Translations under genes and position numbers: made by a program
The notes under the pieces: generated by a model
Told to the model about the DNA's origin: nothing
The model's input: the letters and a program-made list of their open reading frames with translations, nothing else
Database searches by the model: none
In this document: piece after piece, positions 1 to 6,904 of the stretch
Layout: every line of letters begins with the position of its first letter
How positions within the stretch are numbered: the first letter of the stretch is position 1
Assembly: GCA_947451115.1 (NCBI GenBank)
Contig: CANFXV010000026.1
Location: 1 to 35,261, forward strand
Length of the DNA stretch: 35,261 nt
Direction: 5' to 3'
Source: Bacteroidota bacterium
Lineage (GTDB): Bacteria > Bacteroidota > Bacteroidia > Chitinophagales > Chitinophagaceae

Positions 1-1
1 A

Positions 2-145
2 GTAAATGCTAACAATGATGCCATAACAGGATCTATATTGAATATTCCAAAAATTAAAACTTCCTTAGTGGTGCTTAGTTTACATATTGTTTTGTTTGTG
101 ACAGCGTCTATCCTCATCATTAAGAAAAAAGACATCCTTAGTTAA
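2..145 (+). CDS. C-terminal end of a membrane protein, probably an ABC-2 type permease (5' partial)
   Basis: Only the last 47 residues lie in the window. The frame is open from base 2 to a TAA at 143-145. The visible part holds one hydrophobic helix (from about TSLVVLSLHIV to ASILII) followed by a basic tail ending KKKDILS. A final helix followed by a short basic stretch ending in Asp-Ile/Leu is common in ABC-2 transporter permeases. That is a resemblance in the tail only, so the family call is an inference. The stop codon overlaps the start of the next gene (TAATG), which suggests translational coupling and one operon. Confidence 0.5.
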   Translation, partial: VNANNDAITGSILNIPKIKTSLVVLSLHIVLFVTASILIIKKKDILS

Positions 146-846
146 TGCCCACCATGAAAAAGTATCCAATTCTATTTTTTATTTGCAGCTTATTTTTCAT
201 CAGCCATAGGGCGGATGCACAAACCGATCCATTGATTGAAAAAGTGGCGCAAAAATTAGCACAAGTCAATGATTACGTAGCAGAAGGGGTAATGAAAACC
301 GATGTTTCTTTTATTAAAGCTTCCTTGGGAAAAGTAAAAGTATATTTTAAAAAGCCCAATTTATTAAAGGTAAAAAAGGAAGGGGGCATTTCCTTATTGC
401 CTAGGGGAGGGGTTTCACTGACCATTAATACACTCTTAAATACAAAACAGTATACGACCATACCTGCGGGCAATCAGGTTTTTAATGGCAAAAATTTAAC
501 CGTGATCAAATTAATTCCCACTGATGATCATTTAGATTGGGTGATCTCTACTTTATGGATAGATCCTGTAGAGGCCTTGGTGTATAAAACAGCTACAACC
601 ACCAAGGAGAATGGCAGTTATGAAATTTTGATGCAGTATGGTGAATACGCAAAATATGGGTTGGCTAGTAAAATTGTCTTTAGTTTTAATACCAAGGATT
701 ATAAATTACCCAATGGCATTACCTTAGAATTCGGGGATGAGGATCCAGCTGCCAAGCAAAAAGCCCTCAAGAATAAAAAAGGCACGATCGAAATTACTTA
801 TAAAAATTACCTCATAAATAAGGGAGTTCCGAATTCTATTTTTTAA
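145..846 (+). CDS. LolA-like outer-membrane lipoprotein carrier family protein, periplasmic
   Basis: This 233-aa protein has a clear Sec signal peptide: basic KK at residues 5-6, a hydrophobic core, and a probable cleavage after HRADA before Gln26. After that comes a beta-rich body of the type seen in LolA/DUF4292-like proteins, including a stretch on drawing electrons-rich side chains aside: the KVKVYFKKPNLLKVKKEG segment, which matches the LolA pattern of reporting how a lipid-binding sheet is built. LolA-fold proteins carry lipids or lipoproteins across the periplasm, but the actual cargo here cannot be read from sequence. ATG 145 overlaps the upstream stop (TAATG). An in-frame ATG at 154 gives a start at MKKYPI and is equally plausible. 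The next gene follows within about 10 bases. Family assignment is by overall pattern, not by a diagnostic catalytic motif. Confidence 0.6.
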   Translation: MPTMKKYPILFFICSLFFISHRADAQTDPLIEKVAQKLAQVNDYVAEGVMKTDVSFIKASLGKVKVYFKKPNLLKVKKEGGISLLPRGGVSLTINTLLNTKQYTTIPAGNQVFNGKNLTVIKLIPTDDHLDWVISTLWIDPVEALVYKTATTTKENGSYEILMQYGEYAKYGLASKIVFSFNTKDYKLPNGITLEFGDEDPAAKQKALKNKKGTIEITYKNYLINKGVPNSIF

Positions 847-856
847 ATTGTGTGGT

Positions 857-1504
857 ATGCGCCACTTTGCTATTTCAATATTATTTGTTTTACTGGGCTT
901 TTGCATAAGTTTGAATTTAGCAGCACAAAAGAATTCCTATTTTAATGAATTGGCCAAGGCCATCGCCGAATTCAATACCGCCACACCCAATCAGGATTGT
1001 ACGCAACTCATCAGTGATTTAGAACAAATGTCCCAATCGGCGGTAGGTGCTAAAGATTGGGTGCCTGCCTATTATCTTTCTTTATTGAATACGCGCTTAA
1101 GTTTTATCGATAAAAAAAAGGCGGATGCGCATGCCGACAAAGCAGTGCAATGGGCCAATAAATCTATTGCCCTACAAACCAATGACGAAAATTATTGTGC
1201 TTTGACAATGGCGCAAACAGCTAAGCTATTGGTGAACCCCATTGTAAGGTGGTTTAGTTATGAAAAGAAAATTTTTGAGCCTTTAGAAAAAGCAAAAAAA
1301 ATAAATTTGAATAATCCACGCATCTACATTTTAGAGGCAAGTTTAAAAATGAATATGCCTGCGCTTTTTGGAGGAGGTTGTGAAAAAAATAAAGCCTTAT
1401 TGGTAAAAGCAAGGCAGCTCATGGAAAAACAAGTGCCGGATCAAGTCTTACCCACATGGGGAAAGCAATCTTTGATCGATTTGAAAAAGGCTTGTCCTTT
1501 TTAA
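857..1504 (+). CDS. Secreted helical-repeat (TPR-like) protein of unknown function
   Basis: This 215-aa protein begins with a signal peptide (MRHFAISILFVLLG, probable cleavage after NLAA before Gln). The mature part is alpha-helical, with Ala/Leu/Lys-rich amphipathic helices and phrases such as NLNNPRIYILEA near residue 155, typical of tetratricopeptide-like repeats. I recognise no catalytic motif. The ATG at 857 is preferred; a TTG at 848 in the same frame would add three residues. It starts about 10 bases after the LolA-like gene and probably shares its transcript, so it may work with that gene in the periplasm. This is inferred from position only. It converges on pdxA with a 21-bp gap and no obvious terminator. 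Confidence 0.6.
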   Translation: MRHFAISILFVLLGFCISLNLAAQKNSYFNELAKAIAEFNTATPNQDCTQLISDLEQMSQSAVGAKDWVPAYYLSLLNTRLSFIDKKKADAHADKAVQWANKSIALQTNDENYCALTMAQTAKLLVNPIVRWFSYEKKIFEPLEKAKKINLNNPRIYILEASLKMNMPALFGGGCEKNKALLVKARQLMEKQVPDQVLPTWGKQSLIDLKKACPF

Positions 1505-1525
1505 AAGATAAACATTCGTGGCAAA

Positions 1526-2623
1526 TTATTCCATCTCTTCCAAAGTCTCATCTTTTGCGCCAGCAAACATTCGGGCGCTCATTTTTTTCATTGGATTCAA
1601 GCGCATGTCTTTATAACCTTGACGGGCATGTATAATTCTTAAACATTCAAAAATGCTTGCGGTAAATGATCCTGCATCGGCCTTATTCTTTCCTGCAATG
1701 TCAAAGGCGGTGCCGTGGTCTGGACTGGTTCTTACAATGGGCAAGCCCGCAGTAAAATTTACCCCCTCGCCAAAGGCCAATGATTTAAAAGGGATCAATC
1801 CTTGGTCATGGTACATGGCCAATACGCCATCAAATTTTTCATGTGCACCTCTTGCAAAAAAAGCATCTGCAGAATAAGGTCCAAAAACCATCATTTGTTG
1901 TTTGCTTTCTTTGATGGCGGGTTTTATAATTTCAATTTCTTCTTTGCCAATTAATCCATCATCTCCTGCATGCGGGTTTAGGGCCAAAACAGCAATACGA
2001 GGAGCGTCAATACCAAAGTCTTTTTTCAAGCTACTAGCTAAAATGGCTAGCTTTTGTTTTATTTTATCCTTAGTAATGTATTTTGCTACTTCTTGAATGG
2101 TCACATGTTCGGTGACTAAGGCCATCCTTAAATTTTCTGCGACTAATAGCATTAAGTTTTCGGTATTCCCAAATGCGTCTTGTAAATAAGGGGTATGTCC
2201 GCTAAAATTAAAATGAGGAGACTGAATATTTTTTTTATGAATAGGGGCAGTAACAAGTCCGTCAATTTGTTTGTTTTTTAAAGCAGCCACTGCCGATTCT
2301 AAAGAAATCAATGCATACTTTCCCCCAATTTCTGTCATTTCTCCAGGGGTAATGGCTACTTCTTCTTCCCAGCAATTCATCACATTGATTTGCTTTGGAT
2401 TCAATTTTGAAAAATCGGTAATGACGGCGCAATTAATGGCGTATTCAGGTAGCCCTTTTTTATAAAAATTGATGCATTTATTATTGGCAAAAACAACAGG
2501 TACAATAAAGTCCAAAATGCGGTTGTCAGACAGGGATTTGATGATTAATTCAATACCAATGCCATTTAAATCGCCACAAGTGAAGCCTATAATTGGTTTT
2601 CTGATGTCTGGGTTCATATCCAT
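1526..2623 (-). CDS. pdxA: 4-hydroxythreonine-4-phosphate dehydrogenase PdxA
   Basis: The 365-aa product oxidises 4-phosphooxy-L-threonine with NAD(P) in DXP-dependent pyridoxal phosphate synthesis; the product condenses with 1-deoxyxylulose phosphate on PdxJ. Family hallmarks are visible: an N-terminal GFTCGDLNGIG segment, the metal-binding histidines in SGHTPYLQ, ALNPHAGDDG and YHDQGLIPFK, and the substrate segment RTSPDHGTAFDIAGK near the C-terminus. The frame is open further upstream through a TTG at 2650, but ATG 2623 (or ATG 2617, two codons on) gives the normal family N-terminus and sits just behind a consensus -7 element at 2636-2643. The gene is divergent from rsmA. No other vitamin B6 gene is in the window. 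Confidence 0.95.
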   Translation of the reverse strand: MDMNPDIRKPIIGFTCGDLNGIGIELIIKSLSDNRILDFIVPVVFANNKCINFYKKGLPEYAINCAVITDFSKLNPKQINVMNCWEEEVAITPGEMTEIGGKYALISLESAVAALKNKQIDGLVTAPIHKKNIQSPHFNFSGHTPYLQDAFGNTENLMLLVAENLRMALVTEHVTIQEVAKYITKDKIKQKLAILASSLKKDFGIDAPRIAVLALNPHAGDDGLIGKEEIEIIKPAIKESKQQMMVFGPYSADAFFARGAHEKFDGVLAMYHDQGLIPFKSLAFGEGVNFTAGLPIVRTSPDHGTAFDIAGKNKADAGSFTASIFECLRIIHARQGYKDMRLNPMKKMSARMFAGAKDETLEEME

Positions 2624-2635
2624 TTGATTAGGCAG

Positions 2636-2643
2636 CAAAAGTA
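2636..2643 (-). promoter_or_regulatory. -7 promoter element for pdxA
   Basis: On the minus strand this reads TACTTTTG, an exact match to the Bacteroidota -7 consensus TAnnTTTG. It ends 12 bases before ATG 2623, so the predicted transcript has a leader of roughly 6-9 bases. No good -33 TTTG is seen at normal spacing. It lies only 12 bp from the opposing rsmA element. Confidence 0.55.
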
Positions 2644-2655
2644 CGCACAAAAACC

Positions 2656-2663
2656 TAACTTTG
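2656..2663 (+). promoter_or_regulatory. -7 promoter element for rsmA
   Basis: TAACTTTG matches TAnnTTTG exactly. Only four bases separate it from the ATG at 2668. If transcription starts about four bases after the element, as in described Bacteroidota promoters, the rsmA message starts at or next to its own AUG. Confidence 0.55.
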
Positions 2664-2667
2664 CCTC

Positions 2668-3429
2668 ATGCAATACACGCTAAAAAAGTCCCTAGGGCAA
2701 CACTTTCTGAATGACGCTCAGGTCTGTTTGAATATCAAAGCGGTATTGCAAGAACAGCCCATCGCCCAAATGGTGGAAGTGGGTCCTGGGGGCGGAGCGC
2801 TCACACAGCATATTCATGACCTTCCTACAGCTTCATTCAAGGCCATCGAATTGGATAGAGAAAAGATCGCTTTTTTATTGAAAGAGTTTCCTTATTTAAA
2901 GGGCAAGTTAATCGAAGCAGATTTTTTAGAAGCGGGTATTCCTTTTGACAATGAATTTGTGGTGGTGGGTAATTTTCCTTATAATATTTCAACACAAATT
3001 GTTTTCAAGGTTTTGGAATGGAGGGAACAAGTGCCCATGATGGTGGGGATGTTTCAAAAAGAAGTGGCCGAACGTATTGCCGCAAAACCCAATTCAAAAG
3101 CATATGGCATTTTGAGTGTATTGACACAGGCATTTTATGAGGTGAATTATTTATTTGATGTGCCTCCCACTGCTTTTACACCACCGCCAAAAGTAATGAG
3201 TGGGGTAATCAAGCTTACCAGAAAAAAATCTTTTCCTACATTTACTTCTGAAAAAGCATTTTTTCATTTAGTTAAAATGGCTTTTGGACAAAGAAGAAAA
3301 ATGTTAAGAAATCCATTGAAGCCCTATTTTACTACTGAACAACTAACAGATCCATTGTTTACCAAAAGAGCAGAAAATTTAACGGTAGAAGATTTTGCGG
3401 CACTTACTTTTAAAATGCATACCCTTTAA
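2668..3429 (+). CDS. rsmA: 16S rRNA dimethyladenosine transferase RsmA (KsgA)
   Basis: This 253-aa enzyme dimethylates two adjacent adenosines in the helix-45 loop of 16S rRNA during 30S maturation, using S-adenosylmethionine. The sequence shows the family start KKSLGQHFLND, the SAM-binding loop EVGPGGGALT (about residues 37-46), the catalytic NFPYN motif (about 102-106, the usual N-L/F-P-Y-N), and the C-terminal FGQRRKMLRN segment. Length is normal. The start codon lies four bases behind a -7 element, and there is no Shine-Dalgarno sequence. Its TAA is directly followed by the ATG of the next gene, so the two are very likely co-transcribed. Confidence 0.96.
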   Translation: MQYTLKKSLGQHFLNDAQVCLNIKAVLQEQPIAQMVEVGPGGGALTQHIHDLPTASFKAIELDREKIAFLLKEFPYLKGKLIEADFLEAGIPFDNEFVVVGNFPYNISTQIVFKVLEWREQVPMMVGMFQKEVAERIAAKPNSKAYGILSVLTQAFYEVNYLFDVPPTAFTPPPKVMSGVIKLTRKKSFPTFTSEKAFFHLVKMAFGQRRKMLRNPLKPYFTTEQLTDPLFTKRAENLTVEDFAALTFKMHTL

Positions 3430-4359
3430 ATGTCGAATCAAGTAATTATAACAGCACCTGTACATCCTTTCTTGTTGGAAACCCTTCAAGCCAAAGGATT
3501 TGAGCTATTGTACGAACCTGAAATTACTTACGAAGCATTGTCTGCTATCATCGAAAATGCGATTGGTTTAATCGTCACCACACGTTTAAAAATTGATGCA
3601 GCAATTTTAGAAAAAGCAAATCAACTCAAATGGATTGGACGCATTGGTAGCGGCATGGAGTTGATTGATACTGAATTTGCAGCTTCCAAAAATATAAAAT
3701 GTGTGAGTAGTCCCGAAGGCAATCGAACCACGGTGGGCGAGCACAGCCTAGGTTTATTGTTAAGTTTAATGAATCGCATACATAGTTCCTCCATAGAAGT
3801 TCAAGCAGGAAAATGGATTCGTGATGCCAATAGAGCAGATGAGCTCACTGGGAAAACGGTGGGCATTATTGGTTTCGGAAATACGGGCACTGCATTTGCT
3901 AAAGTTTTATCAGGATTTGATGTACAAATTTTAGCACACGATATTTATAAAACTGGTTTTGAAACAGGGCCTATTCAAGCAGTTAGTTTGGAAAAAATTC
4001 AAGCCGAGGCCGATGTAATTAGTTTGCATCTCCCTTTGACCCAGCTGACCAAGCATTATGCCAACGAAGCTTTTTTTAATGGGTTAATCAAATGTCCTTA
4101 TTTTATTAGTACTTGTAGGGGGGCGGTTACCGATACCAATGCATTGCTACAGGCCCTTCAAAAAGGGCAAATAAGAGGGGTGGGTATAGATGTAATTGAA
4201 AACGAGCCATTGAGCAATTTATCCGGTCCAGAAAGGGCCTTACTAGCTGATTTACAAGCTTTTCCCAATTTTCTCCTTACCCCACATATTGCTGGATATA
4301 GCAAGGAAGCCTACTATAAGATGGCCAAGGTCGTACTGGAAAAATTAGCCCTGATTTAA
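3430..4359 (+). CDS. D-isomer-specific 2-hydroxyacid dehydrogenase (phosphoglycerate dehydrogenase-like)
   Basis: This is a 309-aa NAD-dependent dehydrogenase. The Rossmann signature GFGNTG is at residues 148-153. The catalytic set of the family is complete: Arg230 in STCRGAVTD, the Glu of DVIENEP near 259, and His286 in LTPHIAGYS. The short length without a C-terminal ACT domain differs from classical long SerA proteins. Substrate cannot be fixed from sequence: 3-phosphoglycerate is possible, as are glyoxylate, hydroxypyruvate or another 2-ketoacid. It begins directly after the rsmA stop, with no gap. A terminator hairpin follows 26 bases after its stop. Confidence 0.85.
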   Translation: MSNQVIITAPVHPFLLETLQAKGFELLYEPEITYEALSAIIENAIGLIVTTRLKIDAAILEKANQLKWIGRIGSGMELIDTEFAASKNIKCVSSPEGNRTTVGEHSLGLLLSLMNRIHSSSIEVQAGKWIRDANRADELTGKTVGIIGFGNTGTAFAKVLSGFDVQILAHDIYKTGFETGPIQAVSLEKIQAEADVISLHLPLTQLTKHYANEAFFNGLIKCPYFISTCRGAVTDTNALLQALQKGQIRGVGIDVIENEPLSNLSGPERALLADLQAFPNFLLTPHIAGYSKEAYYKMAKVVLEKLALI

Positions 4360-4370
4360 GCAATATTTTA

Positions 4371-4378
4371 TATCTTTA
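4371..4378 (+). promoter_or_regulatory. Possible -7 element upstream of greA (one mismatch)
   Basis: TATCTTTA differs from TAnnTTTG only at the last base. Transcription from it would start near 4382-4385, exactly at the foot of the terminator hairpin at 4386-4417. I see no better promoter nearer to greA. Confidence 0.3.
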
Positions 4379-4385
4379 CACCATG

Positions 4386-4417
4386 CAACGCTACCTCGGT
4401 GGCGTTGTATTTTTTTT
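4386..4417 (+). terminator. Rho-independent terminator between the dehydrogenase gene and greA
   Basis: CAACGCTACC (4386-4395) pairs with GGTGGCGTTG (4398-4407). With the innermost pair open this gives a nine-pair stem, one pair a wobble, and a four-base loop. A run of eight T (4410-4417) follows. It can end transcripts from rsmA and the dehydrogenase gene. Because a possible promoter lies directly in front of it, it could also act as a greA leader attenuator. Confidence 0.75.
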
Positions 4418-4434
4418 ATAACTAAACTAAGGGT

Positions 4435-4911
4435 ATGAGCGAGACTACAGTGTATGTGACCATTGAGACTTTCAATAAAATGCGTGAAGAATTACAACGC
4501 ATGAAGTCAGTGGAGCGCCCTGCGGCTTCTAGGGCCATTGCAGAGGCGAGAGAAAAAGGAGACTTGAAAGAGAATGCCGAATATGATTCTGCTAAAGAAG
4601 CACAAGGAATGTTAGAGGCAAAAATCAAACAATTAGAAGCCACTATTTCCAATGCAAAAATTGTGGATACGAGTACCATTGATATTAGCAAGGTGACCAT
4701 CTTAACAAAAGTAACCATGACCAATCAGGCGACTAAAAAAACCATCACCTATCAAATAGTGGGAGAAAAAGAAGCGGATTTGAAAGCAGGTAAGATTTCT
4801 GCTTCTTCACCTATTGGCAAGGGCTTGATGGGCAAGAAAGTAGGAGAGATTGCTGAAATTCAGGCACCTAATGGGGTGATGAAATTTATGGTAGACAATA
4901 TTGCGGTATAA
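4435..4911 (+). CDS. greA: Transcription elongation factor GreA
   Basis: This 158-aa factor enters the secondary channel of RNA polymerase and stimulates cleavage of backtracked RNA. The N-terminal coiled coil covers about residues 10-78. Its tip has the catalytic acidic pair in GDLKENAEYD (Asp43 and Glu46). The C-terminal FKBP-like domain contains SPIGKGLMGKKVGE. Length is exactly that of GreA. The ATG lies 17 bases behind the T-run of a terminator hairpin and has no clear Shine-Dalgarno sequence. The HIT gene follows after 14 bases and is probably co-transcribed. Confidence 0.95.
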   Translation: MSETTVYVTIETFNKMREELQRMKSVERPAASRAIAEAREKGDLKENAEYDSAKEAQGMLEAKIKQLEATISNAKIVDTSTIDISKVTILTKVTMTNQATKKTITYQIVGEKEADLKAGKISASSPIGKGLMGKKVGEIAEIQAPNGVMKFMVDNIAV

Positions 4912-4925
4912 TTAATTTCAAAGCC

Positions 4926-5321
4926 ATGACTATTTTTACTAAAATCATCCATGGCGATATTCCTTCTTATAAAATTGCAGAGTCGGAAAAGTTTTATGCA
5001 TTTTTAGATATTTTCCCGTTGCAAAAAGGGCACACTTTAATCGTGCCTAAAATTGAAGTAGATAAAATATTTGATGTACCAGATACTTATTTGAGTGAAT
5101 TATTAATATTCGCAAAACCCATTGCTGCAGCTATTCAAAAAAGCTTTCCTTGTAATAGAGTGGGGATGGTCACCGTAGGTTTAGAAGTGCCTCATGCACA
5201 TTTACATTTAATACCTATTAATGCTGCATCTGATATGGAATTCTCTCAACCTAAACTTTCTTTAACTAATGAAGAATTTAAAGCCATTCAAGACTTAATT
5301 GTGCGTAAGCTTAATGCATAA
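4926..5321 (+). CDS. HIT family nucleotide-binding hydrolase
   Basis: This 131-aa protein is a histidine-triad hydrolase. The triad HAHLHL is at residues 90-95, with His90, His92 and His94; the usual family start (IFTKIIHGDIPSYKI) and the DIFPLQKGHTLIVPK segment are also present. Members cleave phosphoramidates or ester bonds on AMP-type nucleotides (Hint-like). Exact substrate is unknown. It is the second gene of a greA transcript in this arrangement. It converges on ruvC with only 13 bases between stops and no terminator visible. Confidence 0.9.
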   Translation: MTIFTKIIHGDIPSYKIAESEKFYAFLDIFPLQKGHTLIVPKIEVDKIFDVPDTYLSELLIFAKPIAAAIQKSFPCNRVGMVTVGLEVPHAHLHLIPINAASDMEFSQPKLSLTNEEFKAIQDLIVRKLNA

Positions 5322-5334
5322 ATAGTGCACCGTT

Positions 5335-5919
5335 CTATTTTTTTAATCTTTCAGGATTTTTAGTAAGAAAGGCTTCCCAGCTATTGGCTTTCTTTGAGGA
5401 TTTTTTTCCCTTAACCATTTTTGGACTAGGCAGGACTAAACCACTAATTTGATAATGATGGCAAAGTGCAACACCAAGGGCATCGGTGGCATCATAATAC
5501 TTAGGTTGTTTTTTAATGACTAAAATTCTTTCCAACATTTTCCAAATCATTTCTTTATCGGCATTGCCATTGCCTGTAATGGCTTGCTTTACTTTTTTAG
5601 GGGCATACTCGGTTACAGGTAATTTAAATTGCATCGCCGCTGCAATGGCTACGCCTTGGGCTCTACCTAACTTAAGCATACTTTGTACATTCTTGCCAAA
5701 AAAGGGAGCTTCAATGGCAAAGTATTGGGGTTGATAAGTTTCAATAAGTTCAATGATTTTGGCGTGAATCATTTGTAGCCTGGCATAAATGTCTTTTTCT
5801 TTGGTCAGTTTTAATACATCCATGGTAATTAAGCTAGGCTTGGGGCCGCCTTTTAACAAAGCATAACCTAATATCTGTGTGCCTGGATCAATTCCTAGAA
5901 TAATGGGTGTTTTTGACAT
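5335..5919 (-). CDS. ruvC: Crossover junction endodeoxyribonuclease RuvC
   Basis: This 194-aa enzyme resolves Holliday junctions with RuvAB. The four acidic catalytic residues of the RNase H-like fold are visible: Asp11 in GIDPGTQILGYA, Glu70 in AIEAPFF, and Asp143 plus Asp146 in DATDALGVALCHH. The protein is slightly longer than usual because of a Lys/Ser-rich C-terminal tail (about residues 168-194, with KGKKSSKK), which may be an unstructured DNA-binding extension. ruvB is about 9 kb away on the other strand and ruvA is not in the window. ATG 5919 lies six bases behind a near-consensus -7 element. Confidence 0.95.
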   Translation of the reverse strand: MSKTPIILGIDPGTQILGYALLKGGPKPSLITMDVLKLTKEKDIYARLQMIHAKIIELIETYQPQYFAIEAPFFGKNVQSMLKLGRAQGVAIAAAMQFKLPVTEYAPKKVKQAITGNGNADKEMIWKMLERILVIKKQPKYYDATDALGVALCHHYQISGLVLPSPKMVKGKKSSKKANSWEAFLTKNPERLKK

Positions 5920-5925
5920 CTACAT

Positions 5926-5933
5926 TAAAGTTA
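5926..5933 (-). promoter_or_regulatory. Possible -7 element for ruvC (one mismatch)
   Basis: The minus strand reads TAACTTTA, one base from TAnnTTTG. It ends six bases before the ruvC ATG, so the leader would be about three bases. Confidence 0.35.
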
Positions 5934-5953
5934 CATATATCATTTCAAATTCC

Positions 5954-5961
5954 GAACTTTG
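5954..5961 (+). promoter_or_regulatory. Possible -7 element for the UPF0104-like gene (one mismatch)
   Basis: GAACTTTG differs from TAnnTTTG only at the first base and ends six bases before ATG 5968. This argues for ATG 5968 over the TTG at 5959, which lies inside the element. Confidence 0.3.
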
Positions 5962-5967
5962 GCCCTT

Positions 5968-6885
5968 ATGAAAGAGGTCTTTTCGAAACGCATATTATCC
6001 TTAGCCAATAAAGCCATTGGTTTAATTTTATTTATTGTTTGTGCGGTGGCTATTTATAGCAAAGTGACCACCAATGACAATATTCAAAAATATGGAGCCG
6101 ATATCAAAACGCAATTTTTAAAAATTAGTTTTCTCCAATGGGCCATCTTACTCATTTTATTTTTTTTCAACTATTTAGTTGAAGCCATCAAATGGAAACA
6201 GCTGCTTAAAAACTTAAATCCACTGTCTGCCTTGCAGTCATTGAAAACTGTATTGGTGGGCCAGGCCTTTGCCTTTTTTACACCAGTGCGGTCGGGGGAT
6301 TATGTAGGTAGAATTTTATTCTTAGCCCCCGAAAACAAATTAAAAGGTTTGGCGCAGATGGCCTGGACCTCCTATGCACAATTATTAATTACGCTTGCAA
6401 TGGGTACGGTGGCTTTATTTTTTAATTTACCTTTTTTGCCTTGGCTAAAATGGGTAATGCCCTTGGTGACCATCGCGGCTATTGGGGTTTATTTTAGTAA
6501 GGGGCAATACAAAGGCTGGTTAAGTAAATTAACTTCCTTACAAATCTCTAATGAATTAAAAATACAATTGGTCTTGCTGTCCTTACTCAAGTATTGCATT
6601 TTTATTGTACAATATACTTGGGTCGTTAAAATATTGGCCATTCCTATTGCGCCCATTGATTTATGGGTGGCCTTGGCAGTTTTGTTGATGTGTTTAAGCA
6701 TCATTCCAGCCATTGCGTTGACCGATTTGGTCATTCGAGGTCAGCTCATTGTATTATTACTAGCCCCTTGGTACAGCAATAGTTTAATGTTGATCTGCTT
6801 AAGTACGATTGTATGGACTGTTAATTTTTTATTGCCTGCCATAATTGGTTCTTTTCTACTATTGGGATTCAGAATAAAGCAATAA
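5968..6885 (+). CDS. Lysylphosphatidylglycerol synthase TM-region / UPF0104-like integral membrane protein
   Basis: This 305-aa inner-membrane protein has about eight hydrophobic segments, the first from about residue 15 to 31. The segment FTPVRSGDYVGRIL near residue 105 matches the conserved loop of the UPF0104 (flippase-like) family, which is the membrane half of MprF. No aminoacyl-transferase domain is attached, so aminoacylation of lipids cannot be claimed; a lipid flippase-like role is a family-level inference. ATG 5968 is chosen because the upstream TTG (5959) overlaps the putative promoter. It is divergent from ruvC. Its stop (6883-6885) lies inside the next gene's -7 element. Confidence 0.75.
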   Translation: MKEVFSKRILSLANKAIGLILFIVCAVAIYSKVTTNDNIQKYGADIKTQFLKISFLQWAILLILFFFNYLVEAIKWKQLLKNLNPLSALQSLKTVLVGQAFAFFTPVRSGDYVGRILFLAPENKLKGLAQMAWTSYAQLLITLAMGTVALFFNLPFLPWLKWVMPLVTIAAIGVYFSKGQYKGWLSKLTSLQISNELKIQLVLLSLLKYCIFIVQYTWVVKILAIPIAPIDLWVALAVLLMCLSIIPAIALTDLVIRGQLIVLLLAPWYSNSLMLICLSTIVWTVNFLLPAIIGSFLLLGFRIKQ

Positions 6886-6890
6886 ATTTG
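6883..6890 (+). promoter_or_regulatory. -7 promoter element for the DUF3108 gene
   Basis: TAAATTTG is an exact TAnnTTTG match. Its first three bases are the stop codon of the upstream gene. Predicted transcription start is near 6894-6897, about 8-11 bases before TTG 6905 and about 23-26 before ATG 6920. Confidence 0.45.
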
Positions 6891-6904
6891 CTTATTCGTA
6901 TTCA

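Noticed and set aside
2648..2650. TTG at 2650 as the start of PdxA
   Set aside because: The added residues do not resemble the PdxA N-terminus and the codon lies upstream of an exact -7 element; ATG 2623 fits both family and promoter.
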